DNA from: Medakamo hakoo
Taxonomy: Eukaryota > Chlorophyta > Trebouxiophyceae > Coccomyxaceae
Length of the DNA: 64,000 nt
Assembly: GCA_026636295.1 (NCBI GenBank)
Contig: CP089464.1
Location: 682,001 to 746,000, forward strand
Direction of reading: 5' to 3'
In this document: positions 46,077-55,893 of the stretch, in pieces
Position numbering within the stretch: the stretch's first letter is position 1
Layout: every line of letters starts with the position of its first letter
Translations under genes and position numbers: made by a program
Notes under the pieces: model-generated
The model's input: only the letters and a program-made list of their open reading frames with translations
Databases searched by the model: none
What the model was told of the DNA's origin: nothing

Positions 46077-48002
46077 ATGTTCTGCGCAAGTGCGTTGAGG
46101 AGGACGGGGCCCGCACGGCCCGCCAGACCGCACGCCCCGGACCGCACAGACCTCCAGCACCCGCCCGGCGTCGAATTTGGCCGAAGCGACCGGGCTCCAT
46201 CCCCCCCCCCCGCCTCTCTCACTTTTTTTCGCTCCCGCTCCACACCACTCCCCACACAAGTCTCCGGCGTCGTGCCGGAACAGCCCGTCGTCGCCAAGCC
46301 CAGTGGCCACCTTTACGAGCGCCGCCTCATCGAGAAGCGCATCCAGGTAAGAGGGAGGCAGGGGCGAGGGGTGGAGCGCAGGCGGAGCGCGCGCGCTTTT
46401 GTCCGCCTGCGCTCTCGACGCGCCCGCCGGCCCGCCGCCGCCGCAGCCGCTCACCCATCCCGTCCATCCCCCCCGCCCTCCCACACCCGCTCCCAGGACA
46501 CGGGCACCGACCCCGTCACGGGCGCCCCCCTCACAGCCGACGACCTCCTCCCCCTGGTCGCCGCCCCGGCCGTCAAGCCCCGCCCGGCGCCCGCGGCCTC
46601 CGTCCCCGGCCTGCTGGGGCTGCTCCAGGCCGAGTGGGACGCCGTCGCGCTGGAAGCGCACACGCTCCGCAAGGCCCTGCACGCCACCCGCCAGGAGCTG
46701 GCGCACGCCCTGTACCAGCACGACGCGGCGGTGCGTGTCATCGCGCGCCTGACCCGGGAGCGGGACGCGGCCCGGGCCGCGGCGGCGGCGGGCGGGTCGG
46801 CGGCGGCGGCGGTCGCCGGCGCGCCCGGCGGCGCGGCCGACGCAGGCGGCGCGCCCGCCGCCAAGAAAGCCAAGGCGGGGCCGCCCGCGCCCGCGCCGCC
46901 GCCCGCCGTGGTGGCGGCCATGACGGCGCTGTCGACCGAGCTGTCCAAAGGCCGCAAAAAACGGGCGGCGCCGCCCGGGTGTGCGTCGCCCGGCGACGTC
47001 GCGCGCTTCGGCCCAGTCGGCGGCCCGCTGCCACCGGCTACCAAAGCCTTTGGGTCCGTCGCCCGCTTGGACGCCGCAACCAGCGCGCCTGGCGTGTTGC
47101 TTGCCGTCAGCTCCGAAGGCGGCGTCGCCGTCCTGGACGCGGGAGCCGGCGGCAGCACCGTCTTTGGCGGCACGGGCGGCAAGAAGAACGCGAGCCCGCC
47201 CGCGGCCGACGCGGCGTGGTTGAGCGCGTCGGGCGACGCCGCCCTGACCGCCTGCGCCGACGGCGCCGTCCGCCTGTGGCGCCGGTCGGGAGAGGCGCCG
47301 TCGTCGTCGTACAACCTGGCCGCGACCGCCTCTGCCGCGGACGGCGAGGAAGCGGGCGCGGCGTTGGCGGCCGTGGCCGTCCACCCGTCGCGCGACTTGG
47401 CCGCTGCCGCGGGCGCCGACGGCGCGTGGGCCCTCTTCGACGTCGCCGCGTCCACCCCCACCCGCCTCCTGCGCGTGCTCGACCCCAAAGCGGGCCCGGG
47501 CGGCTACTCGGCCGCCCGCTTCCACCCGGACGGCGTCATTTTTGCGGGCGGGACGGGCGCGGGCGCGGTGCGCGTGTGGGACGCCCGGTCCGCGGGCGCG
47601 CCCGTCGCCACGTTCGACTCGCCGGCGCCGTCGCCGTCGCCCATCTCCGGCCTGGCCTTCTCGGAAAACGGGTACTACCTGGCCGTCGCGGACGGCGGCG
47701 ACCCTGTGCGCCTGTGGGATTTGCGCAAGCTGAAAAACTTCGCGTCCCCTCCCGGCCCCGGCGGGGCAGGCGCGGGCGGCGTGGCGTGGGACGGGTCGGG
47801 CGCCCTGCTGGCTGCTGGCGGCCCCGGCGGCGTGTCTGTCCTGGCCGGCTCCAAAGCGGACTGGTCCGTGCTGGCGGGCTGGGACGGCGACGCGAGCGGC
47901 GGTGGCGCGGGCGCACTTGTGTGGGGCGCGACGCCCGAGACCGCGGGCAAGCTGTATGTGGGGTGCGCAGACGGGTGCGTGCGCGTGTATGGTGCGGCTT
48001 GA
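46077..48002 (+). CDS. PRP19: Pre-mRNA-processing factor 19 (U-box E3 ligase)
   Basis: PRP19 is the E3 ubiquitin ligase core of the NineTeen Complex that activates the spliceosome. Exons: 46077-46089 (13 bases), 46261-46346 and 46497-48002, giving 534 residues. The U-box is rebuilt across the introns: MFCAISGVVPEQPVVAKPSG, then HLYERRLIEKRIQ, then DTGTDPVTGAPLTADDLLPL. The coiled coil follows (LLQAEWDAVALEAHTLRKAL, then HATRQELAHALYQHDAAVRV), which forms the tetramer in other species. The C-terminal WD40 propeller includes RFHPDGVIFAGGT, AFSENGYYLAVADGGDP and VRLWDLRKLKNF, all close to human PRP19. The linker with TELSKGRKKR is conserved. The 13-base first exon is supported by the exact family start MxCAISG. 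Confidence 0.95.
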   Translation: MFCASALRRTGPARPARPHAPDRTDLQHPPGVEFGRSDRAPSPPPASLTFFRSRSTPLPTQVSGVVPEQPVVAKPSGHLYERRLIEKRIQVRGRQGRGVERRRSARAFVRLRSRRARRPAAAAAAHPSRPSPPPSHTRSQDTGTDPVTGAPLTADDLLPLVAAPAVKPRPAPAASVPGLLGLLQAEWDAVALEAHTLRKALHATRQELAHALYQHDAAVRVIARLTRERDAARAAAAAGGSAAAAVAGAPGGAADAGGAPAAKKAKAGPPAPAPPPAVVAAMTALSTELSKGRKKRAAPPGCASPGDVARFGPVGGPLPPATKAFGSVARLDAATSAPGVLLAVSSEGGVAVLDAGAGGSTVFGGTGGKKNASPPAADAAWLSASGDAALTACADGAVRLWRRSGEAPSSSYNLAATASAADGEEAGAALAAVAVHPSRDLAAAAGADGAWALFDVAASTPTRLLRVLDPKAGPGGYSAARFHPDGVIFAGGTGAGAVRVWDARSAGAPVATFDSPAPSPSPISGLAFSENGYYLAVADGGDPVRLWDLRKLKNFASPPGPGGAGAGGVAWDGSGALLAAGGPGGVSVLAGSKADWSVLAGWDGDASGGGAGALVWGATPETAGKLYVGCADGCVRVYGAA

Positions 48003-48020
48003 TGGGAGCGTGGAGGTCTG

Positions 48021-48066
48021 AGTGGGTGGGTGGGTGGGTGGGTGAGTGGGTGGGTGGGTGGGTGGG
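48021..48066. repeat. (GGGT)n simple repeat downstream of PRP19
   Basis: About eleven TGGG units, broken once by GTGAGT, lie in the 187-bp convergent gap after the PRP19 stop codon. Consecutive G3 blocks could form a G-quadruplex on the plus strand. Confidence 0.8.
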
Positions 48067-48189
48067 TGTGCGTGGACCTGCGTGGGCGTGGGGGGCGGGT
48101 GGTGGGACGAGACAGGAGGGAGGGAGAGGGAATTGCCCATGGGGAGCCTGGAGCGGGTGGGCGCGAAAGCAAAAAAAAAAATCTCCCCT

Positions 48190-49036
48190 TCACCCACGTC
48201 CTCCGCCACGACCACGCCCAGCCTGCTCCACCCGCGCCGCGCGCGCGCCGCCCCACCGCGCCAGCGCGCTCGGAATGTCCGCGTCCAGGCGTGTCCCCGC
48301 CCCACCCCACACCAGCATGTGCGGGACGTCGACCAGGCGGAAGCCTGAGACGTAGGCGACCTGTGCGATGGGGGTGCGTTTTGTGCCGTGAGGAAAAAAA
48401 CAGGCAGGCGCCGTCCCGTCCCATCCCATCCCCGTTTTTTTCCTTCCGTCGCCGCCCATTCCTTCCCACCTCTTTGAAGCCGGCGACGCGCTTGTACGCC
48501 GCGACCAGACGCGCGTGCGTCGCCTCATCATCCAGAATCGCCAACGCTTCGGCCGTCCTGCACCCCGCCGCTTCGGCCGCGTGGCTAAAGGCGGCGCGGG
48601 CCATCAGCCCGCCCAACCCCGCGGGGCCGAGGCACTGCAGCAGCGCCGCCCGCTCTTCCCGGCTCAGCCGCCTGTTTTGGACTTCCAGTGTGTCAATGTG
48701 CGCGATGCCGCCCGCCCAGGGCGCGACCCAGGGCGGGAAAGCCGCGCCGGCCAAGCGGGCAAGGGGAGGGGAGGCAGGCGCGCCTCGCCGCCGGCACTCG
48801 ATTTTAAACAGCGGGCCGAGGCAGGAGACGGACAGGTCTAAGCCTGCGGCGGCTGCGTCGGCCCGGACGTCGGCCAGGGTGAGGAGGGGCGGGGGCGGGG
48901 CGGCCGCGGCGGCGGCAGGCGGCGCCGGATCCGACGACGACCGGGCAGCAACAGGTCGGGGCGTCGGGTGCGGCCGCGCGCGCCTGGCCGGCGCCGCCGC
49001 GCGGACGCCACGCACGGGCGTGCCTACCCTTTCCAT
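48190..49036 (-). CDS. Conserved plant-type protein, GNAT-like
   Basis: Exons: 49036-48470 and 48360-48190, phase 0, giving 245 residues. An Arg/Ala/Pro-rich leader of about 50 residues looks like a transit peptide. The conserved part has LDLSVSCLGPLFKIECR, PWAGGIAHIDTLEVQNRR, CRTAEALAILDDEATHARLV, AAYKRVAGFKEVAYVSG and VPHMLVWGGAGTRLDAD. The pattern of LAIxD, HxxLVxxYxRxGFK and HMLVWGG.GTRMDA recalls an uncharacterised plastid-predicted plant family whose end resembles the acetyl-CoA-binding half of GNAT acetyltransferases. The resemblance is from memory and enzymatic activity is not established. The intron falls exactly after the GFKE segment. Confidence 0.65.
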
Positions 49037-49348
49037 GGCGCTGCGCCTGCGAGGCCTTGACTTCCTCACGCGCGCGCGCGCACTGCCTGTCTCAGCGCGG
49101 CTTGAAGCCGGCCCGCCCTGGGGGGAGAGAGCGCGCGGAGAAAAGAGAGAGAGAGTGAGGGGCCATTGGCTTGCAACACAAATCACGCCGACCTCCCCAC
49201 CCACCCTCTCCCCCCACGCACACGCACCCACACAACCATGCACACACAAAACAACACGACGCCAAACACAGACAACCGCGCCCTCGCACGAAGAAGTAGA
49301 AAGGAAAGGAAAGGAAAGAAAAAAGGCGCGCGCACTCCCCTCTTTCTC
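49037..49348. other. Intergenic region with GA/AAAGG repeat
   Basis: These 312 bp between two minus-strand genes carry a purine tract at about 49296-49325 made of AAAGG units and several CA-rich stretches. They should contain the promoter of the GNAT-like gene and the 3' UTR of the ARM-ankyrin gene. No gene is seen. Confidence 0.45.
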
Positions 49349-52300
49349 TCACCGCCCACCCCCGCTCCCGCCACCGCCGCGCCCGGCGCCCGCGGCCGCG
49401 GCACCGCGCGTGATCGAGCACCCGCCCCCACCACGCACCGCAGGCGCCTTCGCACCAGTCGGCTTGGTCGCGGGCGGCGACGCGTTCTCCACCCCACCGC
49501 GCCAGGGCGGGCGGGCGGGCGTGGCGGCGGGCGCGACGGCCGCCGCGCTGCCCGGCCGACTGGGCGGCGGCGTGGTGGCCACGACCGCGCTGCCGTCCAG
49601 GCTGGCCCGGCGCCCGCCCGTGGCAGACAGGCGCCGCGGTTCCAGCGGCACGACCCGTGGCGCAGGGCGCGGGCCGGGAGGCGCCGGCCCCAGCGGCGGC
49701 ACGGCGCGCTCGGGGACGCAGCCGCGCGGCGGCGCGCGCGCCCAGGCCGACGGCCGGGCCGCCGCTGCGCCGTGCGGCGCCGCCGGGCCGCCGGCGCCGT
49801 CGCTGCCAAGTGGCAGGACGGGGTAGCAGGTCTTAACCAGGCGGCGCGGGGCGTGGGCGGGCGTGGGCGGGCGGACGGGCGGGGTGGCGGTGGGCGGCGC
49901 TGCGGCCACGGCCGCGGCCGCCGCCGGGCCGTCCGTCTCAGCCGGGCGGGGCGGCGTGGCCGGCGCAGCGGAACCCTCATGGACGGCAGCAGCAGCCGCA
50001 GGCGCAGCAGCCTTGGACGGACGGGGCAGGCGGGTGGGCGCGGCGGCGGCCGCGGCGGCCGGGCGGTGGGGTGGCGAGGGCGGGGGCAGGGGGGCGGCGT
50101 CTGCCGCCACGACCTCCGGCGGCCCTCCGCCGCCGCCCGCCTGTGCCCCCTCCTCCCCTCCTTCCGCCGCCGCGGCGAGCACGCCCGCCGCCAGGTCGAC
50201 GTCTTCGACTTCCAAGTCCAGGGGTGCGGCGGCCGCCACGACGGCGGCGGCGGCGGCGGCGACCGCGCCCCCCCCACCGCCGCCGCCCACCCCCTCCGCG
50301 GACCCGGCCGCGGCCGCCGCATCGGCGGCCAGGCTGTCTGGCAAGGGCGGAGGCGGGGTGGGCGCAGCACCAGGCGTGGACGCGGTCGACGCGGCGGCCT
50401 CCCCGCCGCCGCCGCCGCCGGCCGCAGCGGCCGCCAGCGCCGCAGCCTCGTCCCGCAGCGCCACCAGGGCCGCCGCCTCCTCCGCCGCCCGGGCGGCTTC
50501 GGCGGCGGCGGCCAGCGGGGACAGGGACGCGTTCACCGCCCCCCCGCCGCCCGCCCGGTCCGCGCGGGCCAGGGCGGCGCCGCAAAACTCCGCGGCCGCG
50601 CGCGCGCCGGCCGCCACGCCCCGCGCGCCGCGCGCGGCCGACGCTCCGTCCCCACGCGCCGCCGCCGCGCGCACGCCGTCCGCCCGGGCCCGCAGGCCCT
50701 GCACCAGCTTTTCCAGGCGGGCGGCGTCCGGGTACGCCCGGGCCCGGGCGCGGGCCAGGGAGGGAGCCAGGTCGGACGGGCGGCACAGCGCCAGCGTCAG
50801 CGCGGCGGGCGCGAGGGTGGGGGCGGAGACGGTGGGCGGGCCGCGCTCGCCCTCTGCCACGCCCACCAGGCGGGCGCAGACTTGCAGGGCCAGCGGGCCG
50901 ACGGCGCGAGGCGCCGCGTCCGGGAAAAAGGGCAGCAGCAGGGCGGCGGTCGTGGCGGGCGGCGGCGGTGGCGGGTGGCGGCGGCAGCGGCGGGAGGGGG
51001 CCGCGGCCGCGACCGCGCGCGCCCACCAGCGCTGCTTTGGAGGCTCGACGCCCGCACCCTCACGGCGCAGCCAGGCCACGCCCGCGTACGGGTCCACGGA
51101 CGCGGTCCACCCGTCCTCCTCCGGCGTCCTCAAGGCCGGGTTGGCGCCGGCGGGCGCGTCCACCACGACCGCGGCCGGGCGGCGTGCGCGCAGCCCCGCC
51201 GCCCACTCCGCCTCCGCCGCCAGCAGGACGGCGGCGTCGGAGCCGGGCGGGGCCCGGGACGCGGGTGGCGCGCCGCCCGCCCCGGGCGCGCCCGCGTCCG
51301 CGCCGCGGGCGAGCAGGGCCGCGACCGCGCCCGCCCGCCCGGCCGTGGCCGCGAGGTGGAGCGGCGCGTCGCCCGCCGCGTCGGCCGGGCCGCCGCCGCG
51401 CGGAGCCGCGTCCAGCAAGGATGGCAGGACGCCTTCCGCCGCCGCCCAGTGCAGTGCCGTGCGACCGGCGGGCGTGGCACACGGCGAGGACGGCGAGCCG
51501 GCCGCGAGGGCGGCCAGGGCGGTCGACGCGGCCGCGGCCGCGGCCGGCGCCGCCTCGCCACCGCCGCCGCCCTCTCCCCACGCCACCGCCGCCACTAACG
51601 CACCCGCCGCGCCACCGGCGCGCAAGTCGCGGCAGCGGTTGACGCCCCAGGCCGCGAAGGCGGCCAGGACGTGCGCCGCGGCCGTGGCGGCGGCGGCGGC
51701 GGCGGGGTCTCCAGCCGCGGGCGCGGCCGCCAACGCGGCCACCGCCGCGCCAGCGCCGCCGGCCCGCCACAGGGCCGCCGCGTCGGCCCGGGTGCCGGAG
51801 ATGAATGCGGCCATGACGCGCAGGGCGGTGGCTTGGGCGGACCAGCAGGGAGAAGGCTCGCCACCGTGCGCGGCCGCGACCAGCGCCGTGGCCGTTGCGC
51901 CACACCCGCGCAGGCCGCCGCGGAGAGGGGCGGCGGCGCCGCCGCCGGAACGCAGGGCATCCAAAGCATCCATCAGACCGGGGACCAGTGCCGCCGGCGC
52001 GGGCGCCAGGGCGGCGGCCAGGCCCGCGGCGGCCGCGGGCGACGCAAAAGCGCAAGGCGCAGCACGTGCAGCGGCCGCGGCCGCCGCGAGCGCCCGGCCC
52101 GCCGCCGCCGCCGTCGCGGGTGGGACGGACGGCGACGCCTCGTCCGCCGCAATGCCCGCCAGGGCAGCCGCGCCGCCGGCGGCCACCAACGCGCCCGGCC
52201 GGCCGTCGGCCGGCGGGGCGGCCGCCCAGGCGGCAGCGTCCGCGACCGCGGCCGCCAGCGGGCCCGGCCTACACACCCCCGCCGCCTCACCGCCGCCCTT

Positions 52301-52615
52301 CCAGCCTTGGACCAGGCGCGCCGTCAGGGCGTCGGCCGCGCCGGCCAGGCGGGCGGCGGAGGCGAGGGCGCGTGGGGCAGGGGTGGTGATGGTCGGTGTG
52401 GTGGTGGCCGCGGCGGCGCGAGGGGAGGAGGGCGGCGGCGGCGGCGGCGGCTTGGGCACACCGACGCCGCCGGCCTTGGGCTTTTTGGGCGCGCCCTTGC
52501 TGCGCGGCCACTTCCATTTGGAGGGCAGGCCGGCCAAGAGGAGGAGCTTTGGTGGCGGGAGGGGTGGGAGGGGTGGGGCGGCGTCCCCGCCGCCGGGCGT
52601 GGTGGACGGCGGCAT
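49349..52615 (-). CDS. Large ARM/ankyrin-repeat protein, unknown function
   Basis: One open exon encodes 1,088 residues from the ATG at 52615 (MPPSTTPGGGDAAPP). An early motif LAGLPSKWKWPRSKGAPKK is Trp/Lys-rich. Residues about 100-370 are Ala-rich helical repeats of armadillo type (GALVAAGGAAALAGIA and [16 protein letters not shown]). Then come two ankyrin-like repeats: AGRTALHWAAAEGVLPSLLD and GDAPLHLAATAGRAGAVAAL with LLARGAD. A conserved-looking segment EDGWTASVDPYAGVAWLRRE follows. The C-terminal half has a probable helix of Ala/Arg (about 690-800) and then a Pro/Ala-rich low-complexity tail, which is the main reason for its size. I cannot name a family. The ankyrin repeats suggest protein binding. 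It shares a 604-bp divergent region with the GAF-PAS gene. Confidence 0.65.
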   Translation of the reverse strand: MPPSTTPGGGDAAPPLPPLPPPKLLLLAGLPSKWKWPRSKGAPKKPKAGGVGVPKPPPPPPPSSPRAAAATTTPTITTPAPRALASAARLAGAADALTARLVQGWKGGGEAAGVCRPGPLAAAVADAAAWAAAPPADGRPGALVAAGGAAALAGIAADEASPSVPPATAAAAGRALAAAAAAARAAPCAFASPAAAAGLAAALAPAPAALVPGLMDALDALRSGGGAAAPLRGGLRGCGATATALVAAAHGGEPSPCWSAQATALRVMAAFISGTRADAAALWRAGGAGAAVAALAAAPAAGDPAAAAAATAAAHVLAAFAAWGVNRCRDLRAGGAAGALVAAVAWGEGGGGGEAAPAAAAAASTALAALAAGSPSSPCATPAGRTALHWAAAEGVLPSLLDAAPRGGGPADAAGDAPLHLAATAGRAGAVAALLARGADAGAPGAGGAPPASRAPPGSDAAVLLAAEAEWAAGLRARRPAAVVVDAPAGANPALRTPEEDGWTASVDPYAGVAWLRREGAGVEPPKQRWWARAVAAAAPSRRCRRHPPPPPPATTAALLLPFFPDAAPRAVGPLALQVCARLVGVAEGERGPPTVSAPTLAPAALTLALCRPSDLAPSLARARARAYPDAARLEKLVQGLRARADGVRAAAARGDGASAARGARGVAAGARAAAEFCGAALARADRAGGGGAVNASLSPLAAAAEAARAAEEAAALVALRDEAAALAAAAAGGGGGGEAAASTASTPGAAPTPPPPLPDSLAADAAAAAGSAEGVGGGGGGGAVAAAAAAVVAAAAPLDLEVEDVDLAAGVLAAAAEGGEEGAQAGGGGGPPEVVAADAAPLPPPSPPHRPAAAAAAAPTRLPRPSKAAAPAAAAAVHEGSAAPATPPRPAETDGPAAAAAVAAAPPTATPPVRPPTPAHAPRRLVKTCYPVLPLGSDGAGGPAAPHGAAAARPSAWARAPPRGCVPERAVPPLGPAPPGPRPAPRVVPLEPRRLSATGGRRASLDGSAVVATTPPPSRPGSAAAVAPAATPARPPWRGGVENASPPATKPTGAKAPAVRGGGGCSITRGAAAAGAGRGGGGSGGGR

Positions 52616-52624
52616 GGCTGGGAT

Positions 52625-52656
<32 letters not shown>

Positions 52657-53219
52657 GAGGGGGGGAGGGGAGGGGGGGGAGAGTGTGAGGGTGAGCGCGC
52701 ACACACAGACACACACACACACGCGCCCGGTGCACACCGCGCGATCCTGCCGCGTCCGGGATCCTGATCTCGCGCAGTCTGGAAGTGCCACACACTGGGG
52801 GTGTTGGACAGCGGGTGCACGCGGCTGTGGCGGGCGTGCGCGGGGCGGGGCGGGCGCCCATTGCGTTTTTGCTTGCGCGCGCACCCCCCCCCCCTGTTTC
52901 TGCTTCTTAACGCCTCCCCGTCCCCGGCGGGTTTCGGCGCGTTCCCCTCCCTGTCCACGCCTGCCTGGCGCACCTGGGAAGGAGGGAGAGTGTCCTGCGC
53001 GCCGAGCCGTGGGCGGTGGATGGGCGGAAGGAGGTCGGGCCTCGGATCGTTGCGGCCCCTGGCCGGGTCGGTTGGGGAGAGTGAGAGAGCGCGGCCAGCG
53101 GCGTGCGTCCCGCCCCGCGCCCCTCCCTCCCCTCCCCACTGCGCACAAGCTCTCGCACGCGTGCAATTCTCGCGAAAAAAAAGAGAGAGGGGCCGGCAGG
53201 GCTGCAAACAGCCCACAAC
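52616..53219. promoter_or_regulatory. Divergent promoter region with 31-nt G-run
   Basis: These 604 bp separate two divergent start codons. A G-run of about 31 bases (52625-52655) followed by purine-only sequence to 52683 sits directly upstream of the ARM-ankyrin start, and a CA tract lies at 52705-52720. On the right are C-run 52884-52893 and an A-run near 53177. No exon is evident. Confidence 0.55.
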
Positions 53220-54949
<1,730 letters not shown>

Positions 54950-55082
54950 ATTGTTTTGTTGACAGGGCGCAGCCACCCTCGTGCGCGTGCGCGCGTGGTG
55001 TAAAAGAAAGGCAAAAGCAAGCGAAGCACACACACACTCCCCCCTGTTTTCGCAGCCCCCCCCCCCCCCCCCCCACCCCCAC

Positions 55083-55758
55083 TCACACCTTCCCCATTTC
55101 CTTGATGCGTTTGGCCGCCCGGTCCCCGGCGTCGGCGAAGGCACGCCCAGCCTCCTCGCCCTTGCGCACCACGTCGGCCGCCGCCTTCACCGACGCCGCC
55201 TCCGCGGCGTCCAGGGCGGCCGCCTCCCGGCCGCGTTTGCCGGCCGCGCCCGCGCGCCGCTTCTTGGCCATCGCCAGCTTGCCCGCGGCGCGGGCCCGCA
55301 CGGTCGGGGCGGCCGCCAGGGCGGAAGTCAGGGCGGCCGGGACGAGGGTGGCCCCACCGGCGGCGGGAGCGCGGGAAAACGTGCGTTCCAGGCGGGAAAA
55401 CTGTTGTTGGTGGTGATGGGGGGCGAGGGTTTTTGTGTGATGTGGCGCAGATCGCGCGTGTCGCGCTCGCCCGCGGCCGAAAAAAAAAAAGACGTCTCCG
55501 CGCCCACCCGAATACACCTCTCACCTGGCCCATGACCTCGTCGCGCACAGCCTCCAGCTCTGTCTCCAGGCGGTCAGCCATGTCGCCCCATTGTTCGCGG
55601 CCGGCGGGCGCCAGTTTTGGGGCAGGTGCGGCGCGGCGCGCCGGCGACGCGAGCAGCTGCGGCTTGGCGGCGGCGGCGGCCGGGCGGCGCTGCTGCTGAT
55701 TCTGCTTCTGCTTGGGGCGGGACGGGGTGGCGGTGGCGGCGGCGGCGCGGGGTGGCAT
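55083..55758 (-). CDS. Small basic helical protein, unknown
   Basis: Exons: 55758-55525 and 55400-55083, phase 0, giving 183 residues. The N terminus is basic and Gln/Ala-rich (PKQKQNQQQRRP), followed by an acidic helix GREQWGDMADRLETELEAVR. After the intron come FSRLERTFSRAP, a Lys/Arg cluster (MAKKRRAGAAGKRGREAA) that could be a nuclear signal, and an Ala/Lys helix ending KRIKEMGKV. No recognisable domain. A chromatin or kinetochore-type coiled-coil protein is only one possibility. Confidence 0.6.
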
Positions 55759-55893
55759 GTTTTTGATGGGAAGGACGTTTTGTTGTTGGCGTTAAATTAA
55801 AAGACTGATGCAGAGGGGGCGCCCACAGCGCCCGCCCCCCCCCCCTCAACCCTCCCCATCCATCCCACCCATCCCTCTCAAGACGAACCCCTC

